A stretch of 64,000 nt of DNA from positions 1 to 64,000 of the forward strand of contig BBXU01000011.1 in NCBI GenBank assembly GCA_001598975.1, in the 5' to 3' direction. The DNA is from Parachlorella kessleri (taxonomy: Eukaryota > Chlorophyta > Trebouxiophyceae > Chlorellales > Chlorellaceae). The position numbers and the translations under genes were made by a program. Within the stretch, counting starts at the first letter, position 1. Every line of letters begins with the position of its first letter. Shown in pieces: positions 1-12,500 of the stretch. Under the pieces are notes generated by a model. The model saw nothing but the letters and a program-made list of their open reading frames with translations. It made no database searches and was not told the origin of the DNA.

Positions 1-206
1 GGGGGGGAGGGGAATAAGTTGGGGTTGACTGGGCTGGATGGTGTGTAGGGCGCATGGACATCTGGTCGAAGCACTACATGGGGAACAAGCGCTGGGTTTG
101 GATCTTTGGTTAGAAAGCTTGAGAGGTGCCCTCCGCCGAGAGTCTGGGGCTTCCCAGGCTTCAGATGACTTGGTGGCCACGTACTGCCTGTACCGGCCTG
201 CTGCAG

Positions 207-1389
207 GCACGTGGCCACCCGGCTGGCGGTCCAGGCGGTGCAGGTCCTGATGAAGGCGGCCGGCGGCAAGCTTGCATTTGAGGGCGAGCCGTGGAACTCC
301 TCCTCGGTGGACCTCATCCGCCTGGCAAAGGTGAGGCTAAGCTGGGTGGGCGCAGGGGCAGCCCCTGCGACATTTGTGCCGGCTGGTCGTCGTAAGTGCC
401 AGCCAGCTAGGAGTGTCCTCTAGCCTTCACGAAGCACCTATCCCGTCAGCCTGTGGCCCACATGATCCCTACCAGTGCTCCCAGGCTTGTGACTCGCAGC
501 CTGTCTCAAGGGACACTCACCAACTGATACAGCAGGCGTCGTGCCTCATCACCCCCTCCGGTTTCCCTGCAGGCCCACTGCGTGCTGGTGATGCACCAGA
601 CGTTTGTGGAGGCGGTGGGGCGGGCGGCCTCCGAGCGCCACGTGGGCCCTGACACGGCGCTGGCGCTGAAGCAGCTGGCGGCGCTGCACGGGGTGGTGGT
701 GCTGAACGAGGCCTCGGGGGACCTGCTGGAGGGCAGCTACATCACAGGTGGGTCTCTAACAGGTGGTTACTGTTAGAGTACTAATGAGTGAAGATGTTGT
801 AGGTAGGAGGAGGGATTCCACTGTCTTCGGTCTGGTATGTGAGAGTGCTAGGTGAACTGTATGGTGACTTATGCTCGCTTGTTGTGAACAATAAGTGCCA
901 GTTGTCGTCTTTCCACCTGCTGCAGGCCGCCAGGCATCCCAGCTGCGTGAGCAGCAGCGGGCGCTGGTACGCATGCTGCGCCCCAACGCTGTGGCGCTGG
1001 TGGACGGCTTTGGCTACACAGACTTCCTGCTCAACTCCGCACTGGGCAGGAAGGATGGCAACGTGTACCAGGTGGGACGCCGCGCGCCGCGGAGCAGTTG
1101 CGGGGAGTCAAAAGTACCGTGCTCATTCTGGCCTGGCGGCGGCAGTGCATGTCGCTCACATGCGAAACAAGTTGCCCTGCTCTCAGGCATATCGCTGTCA
1201 TGTGAAGCAAGCTCCCTGAACTATGGTGTGTCATACTCACTGGTGGTTACCTGACCCCCCTTGCAGGCTCTGTACGACTCTGCGCGTGGCAGCCCGCTGA
1301 ACGCCACCCTGGAGGGCCCCGCCTGGCGCAGCGTGCTGGAGCCGCTTCTGAACCCCAAGGCCAGGGCAGCAGCTCGGTCCAGGATGTAA
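207..1389 (+). CDS. ACX: Acyl-CoA oxidase, C-terminal part (5' end outside window)
   Basis: Peroxisomal acyl-CoA oxidase performs the first, FAD-dependent, H2O2-forming step of fatty-acid beta-oxidation. Four phase-consistent exons are visible: 207-330, 573-747, 926-1071 and 1267-1389, each bounded by GT and AG. The joined protein shows the hallmark C-terminal segment of plant ACX1-type enzymes: LRPNAVALVDGFGYTD, then LGRKDGNVY, then a leucine-rich end. It terminates in SRM, a recognised PTS1-type tripeptide, so peroxisomal import is expected. Only the helical C-terminal domain (about 190 residues) lies in the window; the FAD and acyl-binding domains must be to the left. Bases 1-206 look like intron. 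The ACX identity is secure; the exact paralogue (long- or medium-chain) is not determinable from this part. Confidence 0.9.
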
Positions 1390-2171
1390 GGGGGCGGGCA
1401 ATCGGCCCCTGAGAGCAGGCATTGAAGTTTGTGACTGGTGTGGGGTGTGTGGTTGGAAGGCATGGCTAAGGTCCCTGGTTTCTGTAGGTGGCATCAGGGG
1501 CGAGGCGGGAACTGTCGGTGATTTTTAGGTGAAACTTACCAGGGCAGCCTTTGGTGGTAGACGGGATCAGCCGGCCAGCACCTGGTGGTATTGCTATTCG
1601 TCTCGGGCGTTGAGTGGAGCAGGCTGGGTGCCCCAACCGTGTCCCAAAACTTAGCTAATTTTCCGTGAAGGGCTATCTGGGCCTGGCTTGCCATCTGTTG
1701 TACCACGGGCACTTAACGAGTGCGGTGAGTGGGCACTTGACGAGTGCGGAGTGAGTGAATTGCTGGCATCTGGTGCGTTTGGTGAGTGTAGCCTTTCTGC
1801 ATGAGGCCGGCCGTTGATTCCTCTATTGCGTTTGCTTGGGTTGTGGTCTCAGTAATCTCTTAGCGCTATTTTGACGTAGGGTTTAGTTGCTCGTTTTCCA
1901 TTCGCCATAGTAAGTTTTGGAATTTTTGTGCAATTTTGTGTGTATGTCATTTCCCTTTCACATAGTGTACATCCTTGACTGTCCCTGTATCGACAGTCGT
2001 CAATCAATTTAACAATTGAAGGTCTCATGACACTGAAAGGAGTGTTGCCGTGAGTGCTCCTTTGCTAAGGATTGCACGACCTGAAGGTATGCAGTCGCTT
2101 TCACCTCTCGAGCGCGCCTTCCCATGCCACCATCAATTATTCTTAGTGTACCCAGGGCCTGCTTGCCAGGA
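1390..2171. other. Convergent intergenic region between ACX and prolyl oligopeptidase
   Basis: No coding exon fits here. The stretch is less GC-rich around 1850-2000 and should carry the 3' UTRs of both flanking genes, which converge. It contains an imperfect tandem duplication (1707-1755). No tRNA or other RNA gene was seen. Confidence 0.6.
1707..1755. repeat. Imperfect tandem duplication, about 24 bp unit
   Basis: Two adjacent copies start at 1707 and 1731. Each begins GGGCACTT, continues with a near-identical ACGAGTGCGG core, and differs by one substitution and one inserted base. It lies in the 3' flank of the acyl-CoA oxidase gene. Confidence 0.8.
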
Positions 2172-5100
2172 TCATTGTGGCCTTACACCGTCAGCCTCAT
2201 ACTTCCAGCTGGCCCCCATCACTGTTGCCGCGTACGACAACATATCGGCTGTCTCCTGCAACAAATTATGACATATGGCCATGACCAATACTGCTTAATT
2301 CTTGCAAACACTTCCATGCCCAAACACTGGATCACCGGCAGTGCGCTGGGTGTACACAGCCACTGCATACAGAAGGCCGCACCCCCGCCGCCACCCGTGC
2401 GCCCCCTACCTGGATGATCTTGGCGGTGGGCTTGCCGGCTCCATGCCCCGCCCGCACCTCCACACGTATGAGCAGCGGGTTCCGCTGGGGAGAGCCAGGC
2501 CGGCCTGCACACACACAGCGCCACAGCAACATGCACATGCTTGGCCCTGGCTGCACAGACGTTATAGATACCCACTTGCAGCAGCAATCCGGGGTGATTA
2601 CCCTGCCGCCTTTTAGCAAGGGCGGATTGGCGGGCAAGGCCCTCTGAAAGCACTCCTCCCGCGAGCCAGTCAGGCTAGTCATAGCGTTACCAGCATGCGA
2701 CCAGCATCAGTGCCTCCTGCCAGGGCTTGAAACATCACCGACAGGCTCCCTGCCTGCCTGCCTCCCTGCCTCCCTGCCTGCCTGCCTGCCTGCCAGCGCA
2801 CCGCCCCCACCTGCCAGCGTGTGCTGCAGCGTGGCGATGAGCTTGTGAGAGTGCAGGGGCACCACCCGGTCGTCATGGTCGCCCGTAGTTAGCATGTAGG
2901 CGGGGTACTGCCGCGTACCGCCCGCCGGGGGCGTCACGTTGTGGATGGGAGAGTAGGGCAGCACCCACTTGAAGCCCTCCTCGCTGTCGGGATCGCCGTA
3001 GTCGGTCACCCAGGCGTGGCCTGCTCGGATGGGTGGGCGGGTGGGTGGCGCTTTCGAACCATTCAAATGGTGCCAGTGGTTAGGTGGTTCGCACGAAATG
3101 AAAACAGGGACCCAATAGGTACATGCAAGCTGGTGCCAAAGCCAGCTTCTGGGCTAGCAGACTCTGGGCCCGATATTGCCAGCGCGTCAGCTGCCAGCCC
3201 CGCCCCAGCGCCCCTGCTCCTCACCTATAGTGAACTTGTGGAAGCGCAGCATGTCCATGACGCCCACTTGCCCCAGCACCACCCCAAACAGGTCGGGCCG
3301 CTGGTTGGCGCAGGCCGCCACCAGCAGCCCGCCGTTGCTGCCTCCCTGGACAGCAGCAGAGCACATGTGCCCTCAGACGCGCCTGCCAGCTTACAGGCAG
3401 CACTTGATTTGCCTCAGGTTGGCTTGAACATGCAGTACATGGAGGGGTACGGATGGTGACCTTCTTTTAGACATGTTTACGAGCTGTCTAAGGCCAAAGA
3501 CTCCGGCCCCCACCTGTATGGCCAGGGTGCTTGGCGAGCAGAAGCCCTCCTTCTGCAGGTAGGCAGCGCATGCCTGCAGCACATTACATAATAGAATGGC
3601 TTTATAATCAGTACCGACAACGTGCGGCATGCGAGTCGATGTGTTGCTCGGCAGCTTTGTCAACCAGCAGGTAGGGTGGGATACACCATGCTGGAAGCCA
3701 CCGGCTGCCCACGCGTCTTTCCCCCTAGGGCTAGCAGCAAGGGAGGGTCCAGTTCAGGCCCCTTCACCCACCTGGAAATCATCGAAAACGTTCTGCCTGC
3801 AGGGCACAAACAGGCAAGGGCTCAGCGCCGCACAACCTGTTGATCAGGTTGTTGGGGCTAGGGCACTGCAGGTTAGAGCGGCACATGGCTGCATGCGGCC
3901 CGTCTACCTCCGCACGTGCAACCAGCAACCCAGCAGAGCAGCGACCAAACCAGCAGCCAATCACCTTCAGTGAAGCCAATTATCATCGCGGTTTATAGCC
4001 CCGACCCGCTGCCTGCCCCCCTACCACCCACCCTTCCACCACACGTACTTACTTGTTGCCCAGGCTGCCCGCATTCCTCCAGTCCAGCCCATACTCCCCG
4101 CCGCCCCTCAGGTTGGCCACGGCATACGCCCCGCCGTACGCCAGCAGCCAGCACAGCGCCGACAGGCGGAAGCCGGGTTCCAGGGAGATATTGAAGCCGC
4201 CGTAGCCGTACAGCAGCGTGGGGGCGCGGCCGTCCCGCTGCAGGTCCTGGCGGTAGACCACAAACATGGGGATGCGGGTGCCGTCCTTGCTGGGGACAAA
4301 CACCTGCCAGGCAGGCAGGCAGCACAGGGTCAGGGGCCAGGCAGACAGGGCCAGGCAGACAGCAGCACAGGGTCACCCGCGGGTTGCATGCCGTGTGTAC
4401 CAGGCACGGGGTAGGCACCTGCGCTGTGTTGTTGCCCGGAAAAGGTCGGGAATGGGTGGTTTGGCATGTGCTGGGGCCTCCTGGGTTGGGTGTCTGTCTG
4501 ACCATCCTCAGGTGCACAACTCCAACCAGTACGCTGGCATTTGCCACTGGCATCCTGACAGACACCATCCCGTGACGGCTGAGCTGCTCAACTGCAGTCA
4601 GGTGGCTCCCAGGGCGCGTCATGCCTCACCTGCTCGGTGACAAAGTCATCGGGGCTGAAGCCCTTGGTGGGTACGCGGCGGTACAGGCTGGGCTTGGGGT
4701 CAGCGGTTGACACATCGCACCTGCACATGGTGGGCCAACCACGGTGCAAGGGGAACAGGAGGCATAAGAGGGCATTGCCACCTTGCATGCAGCTGCCGCA
4801 CGTTGCCCCGTTTAGCACCTGGCATGAGACTTATAAGGGACAACTCCACCACCCGCCTGCCTGCTGCACTTGGAATCTTCATTTTAACATGGCGCTCAAA
4901 ATGCGTGTGTCCGACCCTCGCTGGCGCCCCCTCCCCCCCCCTCCCCCACCAACACCACACACACACGCCACCCCCCACACACACGCGCGCACATTACGCC
5001 CACCCACCTGAAGGTTGCCCCTGGCTCTGTGAAGCCCGTGAATGTGAAGAACATGTCCGAGTGCTTGTGGCTGCCGCTGAAGCCGCCGATGGACCCGATC

Positions 5101-8100
5101 CCCGGCAGGTCCAGCTCCTTGGACAGACCCCCATCACTGAAGCGGTGCAGCTGCAGCTTGGCCTGCAACACCCCAAGACATGAAGCCCCTGGGTGGGTAT
5201 AATTTTGGTGAGGAAAGCATGGAGGCGCCACCAGGCATGCTAAGAGTTCAGCTGGCAAAACCTTGCCAGACCTGGCTCACAGCAACATGGCCACGGGCTG
5301 CATGCTGGCCCAGCGGTGGGAGGGAGGCATGTCACTCCCAGCCAGTGGTAGCTGTCCCGCCTTGCCTGCACGTCGTGTAGGTAGCACACTGCCACAAGGT
5401 CGCCCTTGAGGAGCACGGACCACTGCAGCAGGTCCTTGGGGTGCTGGGGGATCACATCCTGCCAGGTGTCGGGCGGGGTGGGGCGGGAGATGTCACTTCG
5501 CACTATCCTGCGCACACACACCACCACCAAGTGAGTGCCACCAGCATTGGTCAGTGTGGGGCCACGCCAGTACCAGTGTTCCTCCACAGGGCATGCTGTG
5601 CGCTCATTGATATCCACCAAAGCTTGCTTCACAGGGCTGTGTGGACATCTTTGGCATGCAAGCGATGCCCGTGCCCTGGCACAGCGTCCATTCCTTGCAG
5701 GCCACGTGCTGGCCAGCACTGCCGCACCTGTATCGCGGCGCGTTAAGGTTTGTTTGGAAAGTCCACTCGGTGCCGTGACTGCCCAGGTAGCTATACTGGG
5801 CCTGCAGCCAGTCAACCACCAGTGCAGCGAGACTGCCACTGAGGTCTCTTACCGTTGTCAGGCATGGCCGGGCGGGTCAAGAACAATACTTGGAGGCTGG
5901 CCCAGGGGGTCAAGCAGGCAGGCCCGTGCATGAGCTAGGGCTCAGCTGGTCGGCTCGAGGAGCAATGAGGGTGGTTGGGCAACTGGTCCGAGCAGCTCAG
6001 CCAGCTCTGAATGCTTGGCTCTCTAGGTAGGTAGGCAGCTAGCCTATAGTTGCATGCACGCATACATGCATGCCATGCAAGAGTCGCAGGTGAGAGCCTG
6101 GGCGAAGTAAGTGAGGCCCACCTTGAAGTCGTCCACCAGCTTGACCAGCGGCAGCGTGCGGCTGCCCTTGTGGAAGTCAAAGGGCGCAAAGTCCAGCGCG
6201 CCGGAGGCGGGGTCGGTGGGGACGGCTTGGAGGTCCACGTACCACACGCGGTTGGCGGGCTCACACCCGGTGGTCACATCGATGATGAGGTAGCTGAAGC
6301 AGGGCAGCATGGGGGGCAGATCGTGGGCGAACCATTTGCTTGGGGTCGACTGGCAGCATGACGGCAGTAACTCATGGGCCGGGCACCAGGGCGGCTGTGC
6401 CAGGCAGGCAGGCAGCTGGCGGTATGAGCATAGAATAGAAGGCAGAATAATCACGTGATGACCCAAGCACCAGAAATCGGCAACGGCGCGCACGCGATCA
6501 GTCCTATATCAGCTAACAAAGCCCTTCCGAGGGGCAGGCCCACCGGCCGTCGTGGGTCAGCTCCGTGCCCATCATCCACTCGGGGTGCTCGGGGATGGCC
6601 AGCACCGTCACATCATCCTCCTGCGGCCGCCCCAGCACATGGTAGCACAGCTGCTGGTTAAGATTGATGTCCGTCTCCGTGCCCGCGTCAGAGGTGGTGG
6701 GTGGGTTGTAGCGGTTGTAGAAGAAGCCCTGCACGTCATGGCCACAGCGCCGAGGTTGGCAGCCTGGCGCCCGATGCCTGTGAGCAAACATCGGCCGCAT
6801 GGGAGAAGCAAGACTACCCCACGAGGCCGAACGGCCAGTAAGCGTCCTTCCAAAGGCTGGCAACACAGGCTGGCTGCGCAAGGGGTAGGCCATCGCAGTG
6901 GCAGCTGGCAGCCTACAAACGGCAGGTCGGCCCTGCCAGCAACACGGTGAGACACGCTGGGGCAAGCACGCAGGAGGTAGCGCAAGGCAAGGAGGCCACG
7001 CCTGGCTCCCTCCTGCTGCAAGTGGCCCACCTTGTGGTCGTGAGTCCATGTCATGCCACTGCAGGGCCAAGTAGGGCAGCAGCAAACTGTCTTTGTCTTC
7101 CATCCACCTCTCATGCGGGCAGCAATTTACAGGTCCAGCTGCTACCATGGCTCCAGCTCAGAAGGCTGCCTGTTGTTTGGGTACTGAAAGGCAGGTTAAG
7201 AGACATGCCTAGGCCCCGCCTCCGGCCCACGCGCCTGCAACTGGCATCCCCTGCACCCTGCCCTCAACCTCCCTAGCAGAGCATACATGCTAGTCGGCAG
7301 GACACATACCTGCAGCCCGCTAATGCTCTAATGCTTGTAACCTGCCGCCGTAACCCAACTCCAAGCAGACTCACCTAAACTTGACATGGTCCAGGACATC
7401 AGGCCTGTGGGTCACCTCCCCACTGTTGGGGTCAACTTCCATCAGTTTGACCGTGCGCCAGTCGGAGCCGCCGCTGCTGAGGGCATAGGCCAGGAGCCGC
7501 CCATCCTCGCTGAAAGACTGCCCCATCAGCGCCACCTGCAACACAACCAGCCAAGCGGCCGGCCAGCCAGCCAGGCAGCCAGAGGTGAGGGGTGATCATG
7601 GCAGCCGTGCTAGCAGCCCGGAGCAGAGACTGGGGGACGGAGTGAAGCGGGATGGCTCTGGCCTGGGTACCGCGGCTCTTTGCGGTTTGCGGGGCCGGCA
7701 AGTAGGTGTTTCTGCATGGCCCGGCTCAGACCTGGTCGGCTGGGAGGTCGTTCAGCGCAGCTTTGTACACACGACTGCACTGACTGCACCCAGGCCTGAG
7801 GCCCCCACATACAAAGTCGGCGACAGACAGGGAGGACCAACATACTAGGCGACGACAAATACCCGAGGCAACTGCCACACATTCACATGCCTGAACATGC
7901 TGTGGCTAGCCCACGACATCCTCCCACGGCCTTTCAACGGTGTGGGCACACCCCTCCTGATGTTTGCTGGGCTCCAGGTCACAGCCTCACCCACCGTGCC
8001 ATCCGCTGAAAGCTTGTTTGGGTCTATGAGCACGGTTGGCTCATCATCCAGGGTAGTCTGTGTGTAAACAATGTTCTGTGCCAGAAGACCGCTGTTGTAG

Positions 8101-9384
8101 CTATAGTACCACCTGCAAGGAGTTGGCAACACTTGCCGGGAGGTGGGTGATCTTTGGACCACAGTGACCCACTTGCGGTGCGGATAGCTGACAAACGACC
8201 TCTTCCTCTCCAAGGTGTATCAGAACCCTTCCACGACTACGCAGGCAAGGTCGGCAATTTGGTGCATGCACGTGTTCAGCTAGCACGTGGGCACATGTGC
8301 GCCCACCCTGCCCCTCCCTTGTGGTACCTGTTGCCCCGCTTGTACGGCGTGCCAAAGCGCTCATAGTTGTACAGCTCAGTGAAGAGGTCCTTGAACTGAT
8401 CCCGAGTTTGGCACTTGTTCAGCACCCTGTCAGTCAGCTCATTCTGGGCATCCACAACTGCAAGGATGGGAGACAAGAGCGCAAGTCCCGTGTCGTGCAT
8501 GCACACACAACGTTGATCTTCAAGGCATCCAAGGTGTATAGAAGTCCCGGTGAGTCTGGTAGAGCACATGACATATCATCAGCTTCAAGACGAACTGTGC
8601 TCAACTCACAGCCCAATCCGATTGAGACCCTGGCAGCTCCCTCCCCCAGCAAACCGCATCACCATTGTTACCCAGCCCTCTCTTAACTGCACTGCCACCC
8701 ACAGCGACTCGTCAGTAAGGCGAGCCTACAGCTCAAATTGAATGAGGCTAGCGCGTTCAACTTACATGCTTTGGTCTCTTCTGAGTCCGGGTCTTCCAGC
8801 CACCTGTAAGGGTCGGCTATCTCCACCCCATGCAGCACCTCCGCCACGCTCTCATCGCGACGCACCTGCCCATCAAAGTCGGGAGTGACGCAGAGGCATA
8901 GACAAATTCTATTAATCTGCCTTTAGGTTGTTATGCCTGACACACTGCTCATCGTCCCTGGACCGGTTTAAGCAATGTTAGGCAGGATATGCTACAGGAT
9001 ATGTTACAGACATCACATCACGATACAGTGGCAGTTGCAGATAGGATATGGCGATGACGGGCGAACACTTCGTAGGAAGTTTCTCAGGCCCACCTGAGGG
9101 TACTCCCCTGGAAACACCGTCAGGTGGCCGTGTGGCGCCCCTGCAAAAAGATGCACAGTCCTGGTGGACAGCCTTCATCTTATATTGCCCTTTTCGTCAC
9201 CACCCTGCCTGCCACTCCTCCTGGGGTTCTCACCAAGCTTGGCTGCGACAGGTGTGTAGCGCCTGCTCCTGGGCAGCAGCTTCTGCAGCTGAACAACCAC
9301 TCCTGATTGTCGTCTGCTGAGAAGTGATGAAACTGTGACTGCTCCTAGCAGCAGGGCACCACCAAACACCAGCCTGGATGTCAT
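2172..9384 (-). CDS. PREP: Prolyl oligopeptidase (S9A), 20 exons, with N-terminal extension
   Basis: This serine peptidase cleaves short peptides after proline. Twenty exons join in phase (from the start): 9234-9384, 9094-9140, 8766-8865, 8328-8457, 7995-8112, 7375-7535, 7031-7058, 6544-6728, 6122-6293, 5728-5801, 5366-5507, 5008-5162, 4630-4720, 4053-4303, 3772-3796, 3514-3573, 3225-3345, 2811-3020, 2410-2504, 2172-2255. The result is 799 residues, against about 710 in animal PREP. The propeller start ([17 protein letters not shown]) and the whole catalytic domain align with the family: nucleophile in GGSNGGLL (Ser ~633), Asp in DHDDRV (~718-722), His in AGHGAGKP (~761). The extra ~70 N-terminal residues hold a hydrophobic stretch (residues ~5-22) followed by arginines, suggesting a signal anchor or organelle targeting rather than the usual cytosolic form. 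Exons 7 (28 nt) and 15 (25 nt) are microexons, and intron 11 has a GC donor at 5365. Confidence 0.95.
2747..2794. repeat. CCTG/CCTC tetranucleotide microsatellite
   Basis: A run of CCTG units interrupted by CCTC lies in an intron of the prolyl oligopeptidase gene, just downstream (in gene orientation) of the exon carrying the DHDDRV motif. It has no spacer structure, so it is a simple repeat. Confidence 0.85.
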
Positions 9385-9547
9385 GATGATGAAAAACGAT
9401 CCCTGGCGCCTTCTACAGGCGAGACTAGGGCTTCAATCTCCGCCGTTCTAGGCACAGTTTGAAAGTGCTGCATGTAGACTGTCTCTTTTCTCAGTCCCGC
9501 GAGCGCCTCCCCTGGACTGCCACCCAGGCACCCGCCCAGCAGTCCTC
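9385..9547. promoter_or_regulatory. Divergent promoter shared by two oligopeptidase genes
   Basis: Only 163 bp separate the prolyl oligopeptidase ATG (minus strand, 9384) from the most upstream in-frame ATG of the M3 peptidase (plus strand, 9548). Both 5' UTRs and core promoters must lie here or overlap the neighbouring coding sequence. No clear TATA box was seen. If the M3 gene uses a later ATG (9632 or 9734) the shared region is longer. Confidence 0.55.
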
Positions 9548-12500
9548 TTGCCCAGCCCCCAATCCCATATGAGTAACAGTTCTCTGTCGGGTACAAGGCG
9601 CAGCCTGCTTGAACGTATTGGCGCCAGTGGCATGAGAGCACGCCTGCTCGTAGCCTGCTCTTCAAGTTTTCGCCACCCTGCCTTCCGGCCTGCTCGATCG
9701 ACGATCAATCGTGAAAAGCTTTCGGTTCACGCAATGGCAGCAGCGGCAGGCAGCGAGCAGGTTGCCAAGTTCATAGAAGATTTCAACACCCAATATGAGA
9801 AGGTGAAGCCGTTAAATTGCCGGATCCGAATCGAGACTTGAAGCTCTGGATGCGAGGAGCGTACCTCGGGATGGCCTTTGTTCTGTGACCAGTTTTGGCC
9901 CGGTTGCCAACATGCTTGGTCCAGCTTCTCTTACAAAGCTGTGCTTGTGCCTATGCGGAGATATTGTCGCGTCGATGATGTGGAGCCCTTCACCTAGGGT
10001 AACTCGTTACTGCTGCAGGTGCACTTGGCATACGAGAACGACTTCTGGGCCACCAAGGTGTGTTGCTGGCTCAACATACACACGACATATCACGCCTATC
10101 TGTGGCACATAAGCCTGCCAGCATCCTCAGCTACCTGCAGTTCTACATACTAAGTGGATCGATCAGAATGCGGCCGCACACTTTCTGCAGATGGGCCTGA
10201 AGGGGAACAGCATGGAGTCCCACGCTAAGACCAAGACTGATTATGACAACTGGCTGAGTAACCCTGAACACCTGTCAGCAGTGCGGGCACAGCTGGAGGA
10301 CCCGGACCTCACTGATGAACAGGTAGATTCAGACCATGCAGCATGGCCTACTGGTATAGCTCTTGGCCCTTATGATTTGGTAAAGCATGTGGAAGCATGG
10401 ATTTGAAAGCGCCATTCTGGCAGAAACTCAACCGTGCGTCCCTCCAGCTGTTCCTCCGACTCTAGCTCGATGCATCTCCTACTCTGCAACGGTGCAAGAC
10501 TGGCATTGTATGATGGCGTAACAGTCAGGCTGTGATTGGCCCGACTCTGGGATGCAGCGGCATGTACTGGGCATCTTTGAGCGGACCTTCAAGTGCTACA
10601 TCACAGAGGACCCCAAGGCGGTGCAGCTCAAGGTGGGAGACAGCTCGCTTTTGGTATACAACTTGGGCAAGTGCTTTAACCCGTCGTCAGGATATAGAGG
10701 GGAACTGCCTGAATGTGCGAGGAGCTTCACATAAAAACGCTGAAGTTCAGGTGACAGCCGGTGCAAGCTGGCCTGCCATGGTTCTCACCAAAGAAAGCGT
10801 ATTACTGGGGAGTGCAACGTGTCGTGCCAGGACCTTCTGGCGCAACAGTGCTGTGTATTAATGTGTGCTGCACAGACGGCTTCCCTGCTTGTCCTTGTGC
10901 GACATACATATGCCAAACCCCTTCCGGTATTCAGAGACAGAAGAGCACCCCCTTGCACCTCGCTTGGATGGATTGCAGGAGAAGCTGAACGAGCTGGAGG
11001 CGGGCCTGGCCCAGCACCGGGGGGGCATGCAGCTGGGGTACACAGCCCCAGGCGGGGGGGAGTTCACCAAGGCCAGCTCGGTGCAGCTGCGCAACACGAT
11101 GCGGACATCGAAGGATGAGGGGTTGCGGGAGGCGTGCTACCAGGGGCTTCGCTCTGTGGGGCCGCACGTGGCGGGTGGGTTGTGACCAACGGACTGCTGG
11201 GGGTAGTGCGAGGATGGATATACTATTTGAGAGGGCTGAAGCTGGGTGAGACACTGGCCTGCCCTAACCCTAAACCCTAAAAAAACCCTAAACCCAACTA
11301 AGGACCACTATGGTTCGTCCGCAAACCACAGTACCCTGTATTGAATGCGATGGCAACAAACATCCCAAATCTTTGAGGACATTGGCATGTTCACCAGAGA
11401 TCTATCCTACTTGTACACTAGTGTCAAGCCAGCGTATCGGACTTAATGTGAGTTGTTTAGTTGACAATGACAGCAGTTGGGTCGGGACATGTGGTCATGA
11501 GCAGTAGGTGCCATGCCTGCCTTGTCACCAGACCCAGTGCCGTGACTGCAAGGTTCAGTTTGCCCTTTTTTCGTTTGTGCTGCAGAGAGGTTCTGTGAGA
11601 TTGTGAAGCTGCGGAACCAGCTGGCACGGCTGCAGGGCTTTGAGGATTTCTATGATATGAAGGCAAGCTGTACACTGGGGAAACCGTGGGCGCTTAGGGC
11701 CGGCCACAGTTCTGGAGGCTATGGATCTCTGGAGCAAAGAAGCTCTCTGGCTGTCACTGCCACTGCAGGCCACAGATTGTTTGCCAGTGGTCTAGTATCA
11801 TGGGCAGTCCCGACAATCAGCTGGTCTGCTGCAGACCTCGCACGCCTCGCGGCAGGCATCACCAGCTCTCTGTGGTCCCCACCCTTTCACCTTGCGCCTC
11901 GCCACCCCCGCCACACCACTGCCACCGCCCGGTGCTGCTGCCGTGCCGCCGCAGGTGACCCAGTCTGAGGGGTTCAGCAAGCGTGTGCTGTTCGAGATGC
12001 TGGATGGGCTGGACAAGCAGACCCGCGAGCTGATGGTGTCAGCCAGGGCCACTCTGGCCAAGGAGAAGGGCGAGGCGGCACTCAGGGTGAGGCTGAGGGG
12101 TAGGTGGTGACCCAAAGGTGGCCGCGTGTGCCGTGTGAGTGTGGCTTTGCCTGTCGCACATTGAGGCTGCGGCGCCTGCCTGGTGCATGTGTCATGTACA
12201 ACCGACCAAGGGAATCACACGCACAGGTGGGGGTAGTTGCTGGCAGTTGGTGCTTCCTGTTCTGAGTGGCCTGATCTGGTGCACGCTGTGTGTGCAGTGG
12301 GTATATGGGGCAGGGTCACTTCCAGCTGGCAGTGCATGCCCAGCATCAGGGGCTCCACAGATGCACTCTACCAACCTGTCGTGACCTGGCGTGGTGCCAT
12401 ACCCGCTGCCCGCAGCCCTGGAACACCGGCTACATGCTGTCGGGGGACATTGAGGCGCGCATGGACCCGTACTTCCCTTTCGAGGTACAGGGGCTGGCTG

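Noticed and set aside
2747..2794. Short regularly repeated units, possible CRISPR-like array
   Set aside because: The units are contiguous tetranucleotides with no unique spacers, in a eukaryotic intron.
3993..4622. 209-codon minus-strand frame overlapping prolyl oligopeptidase exon 14
   Set aside because: It is in a different frame from the conserved exon 4053-4303 and is Pro/Cys/Arg-rich without family similarity.
9378..9547. TATA box or CCAAT box in the peptidase divergent promoter
   Set aside because: No sequence close to consensus at a sensible distance from either start codon.
11262..11295. True telomere or contig end
   Set aside because: Phase-consistent exons of the same gene lie on both sides.
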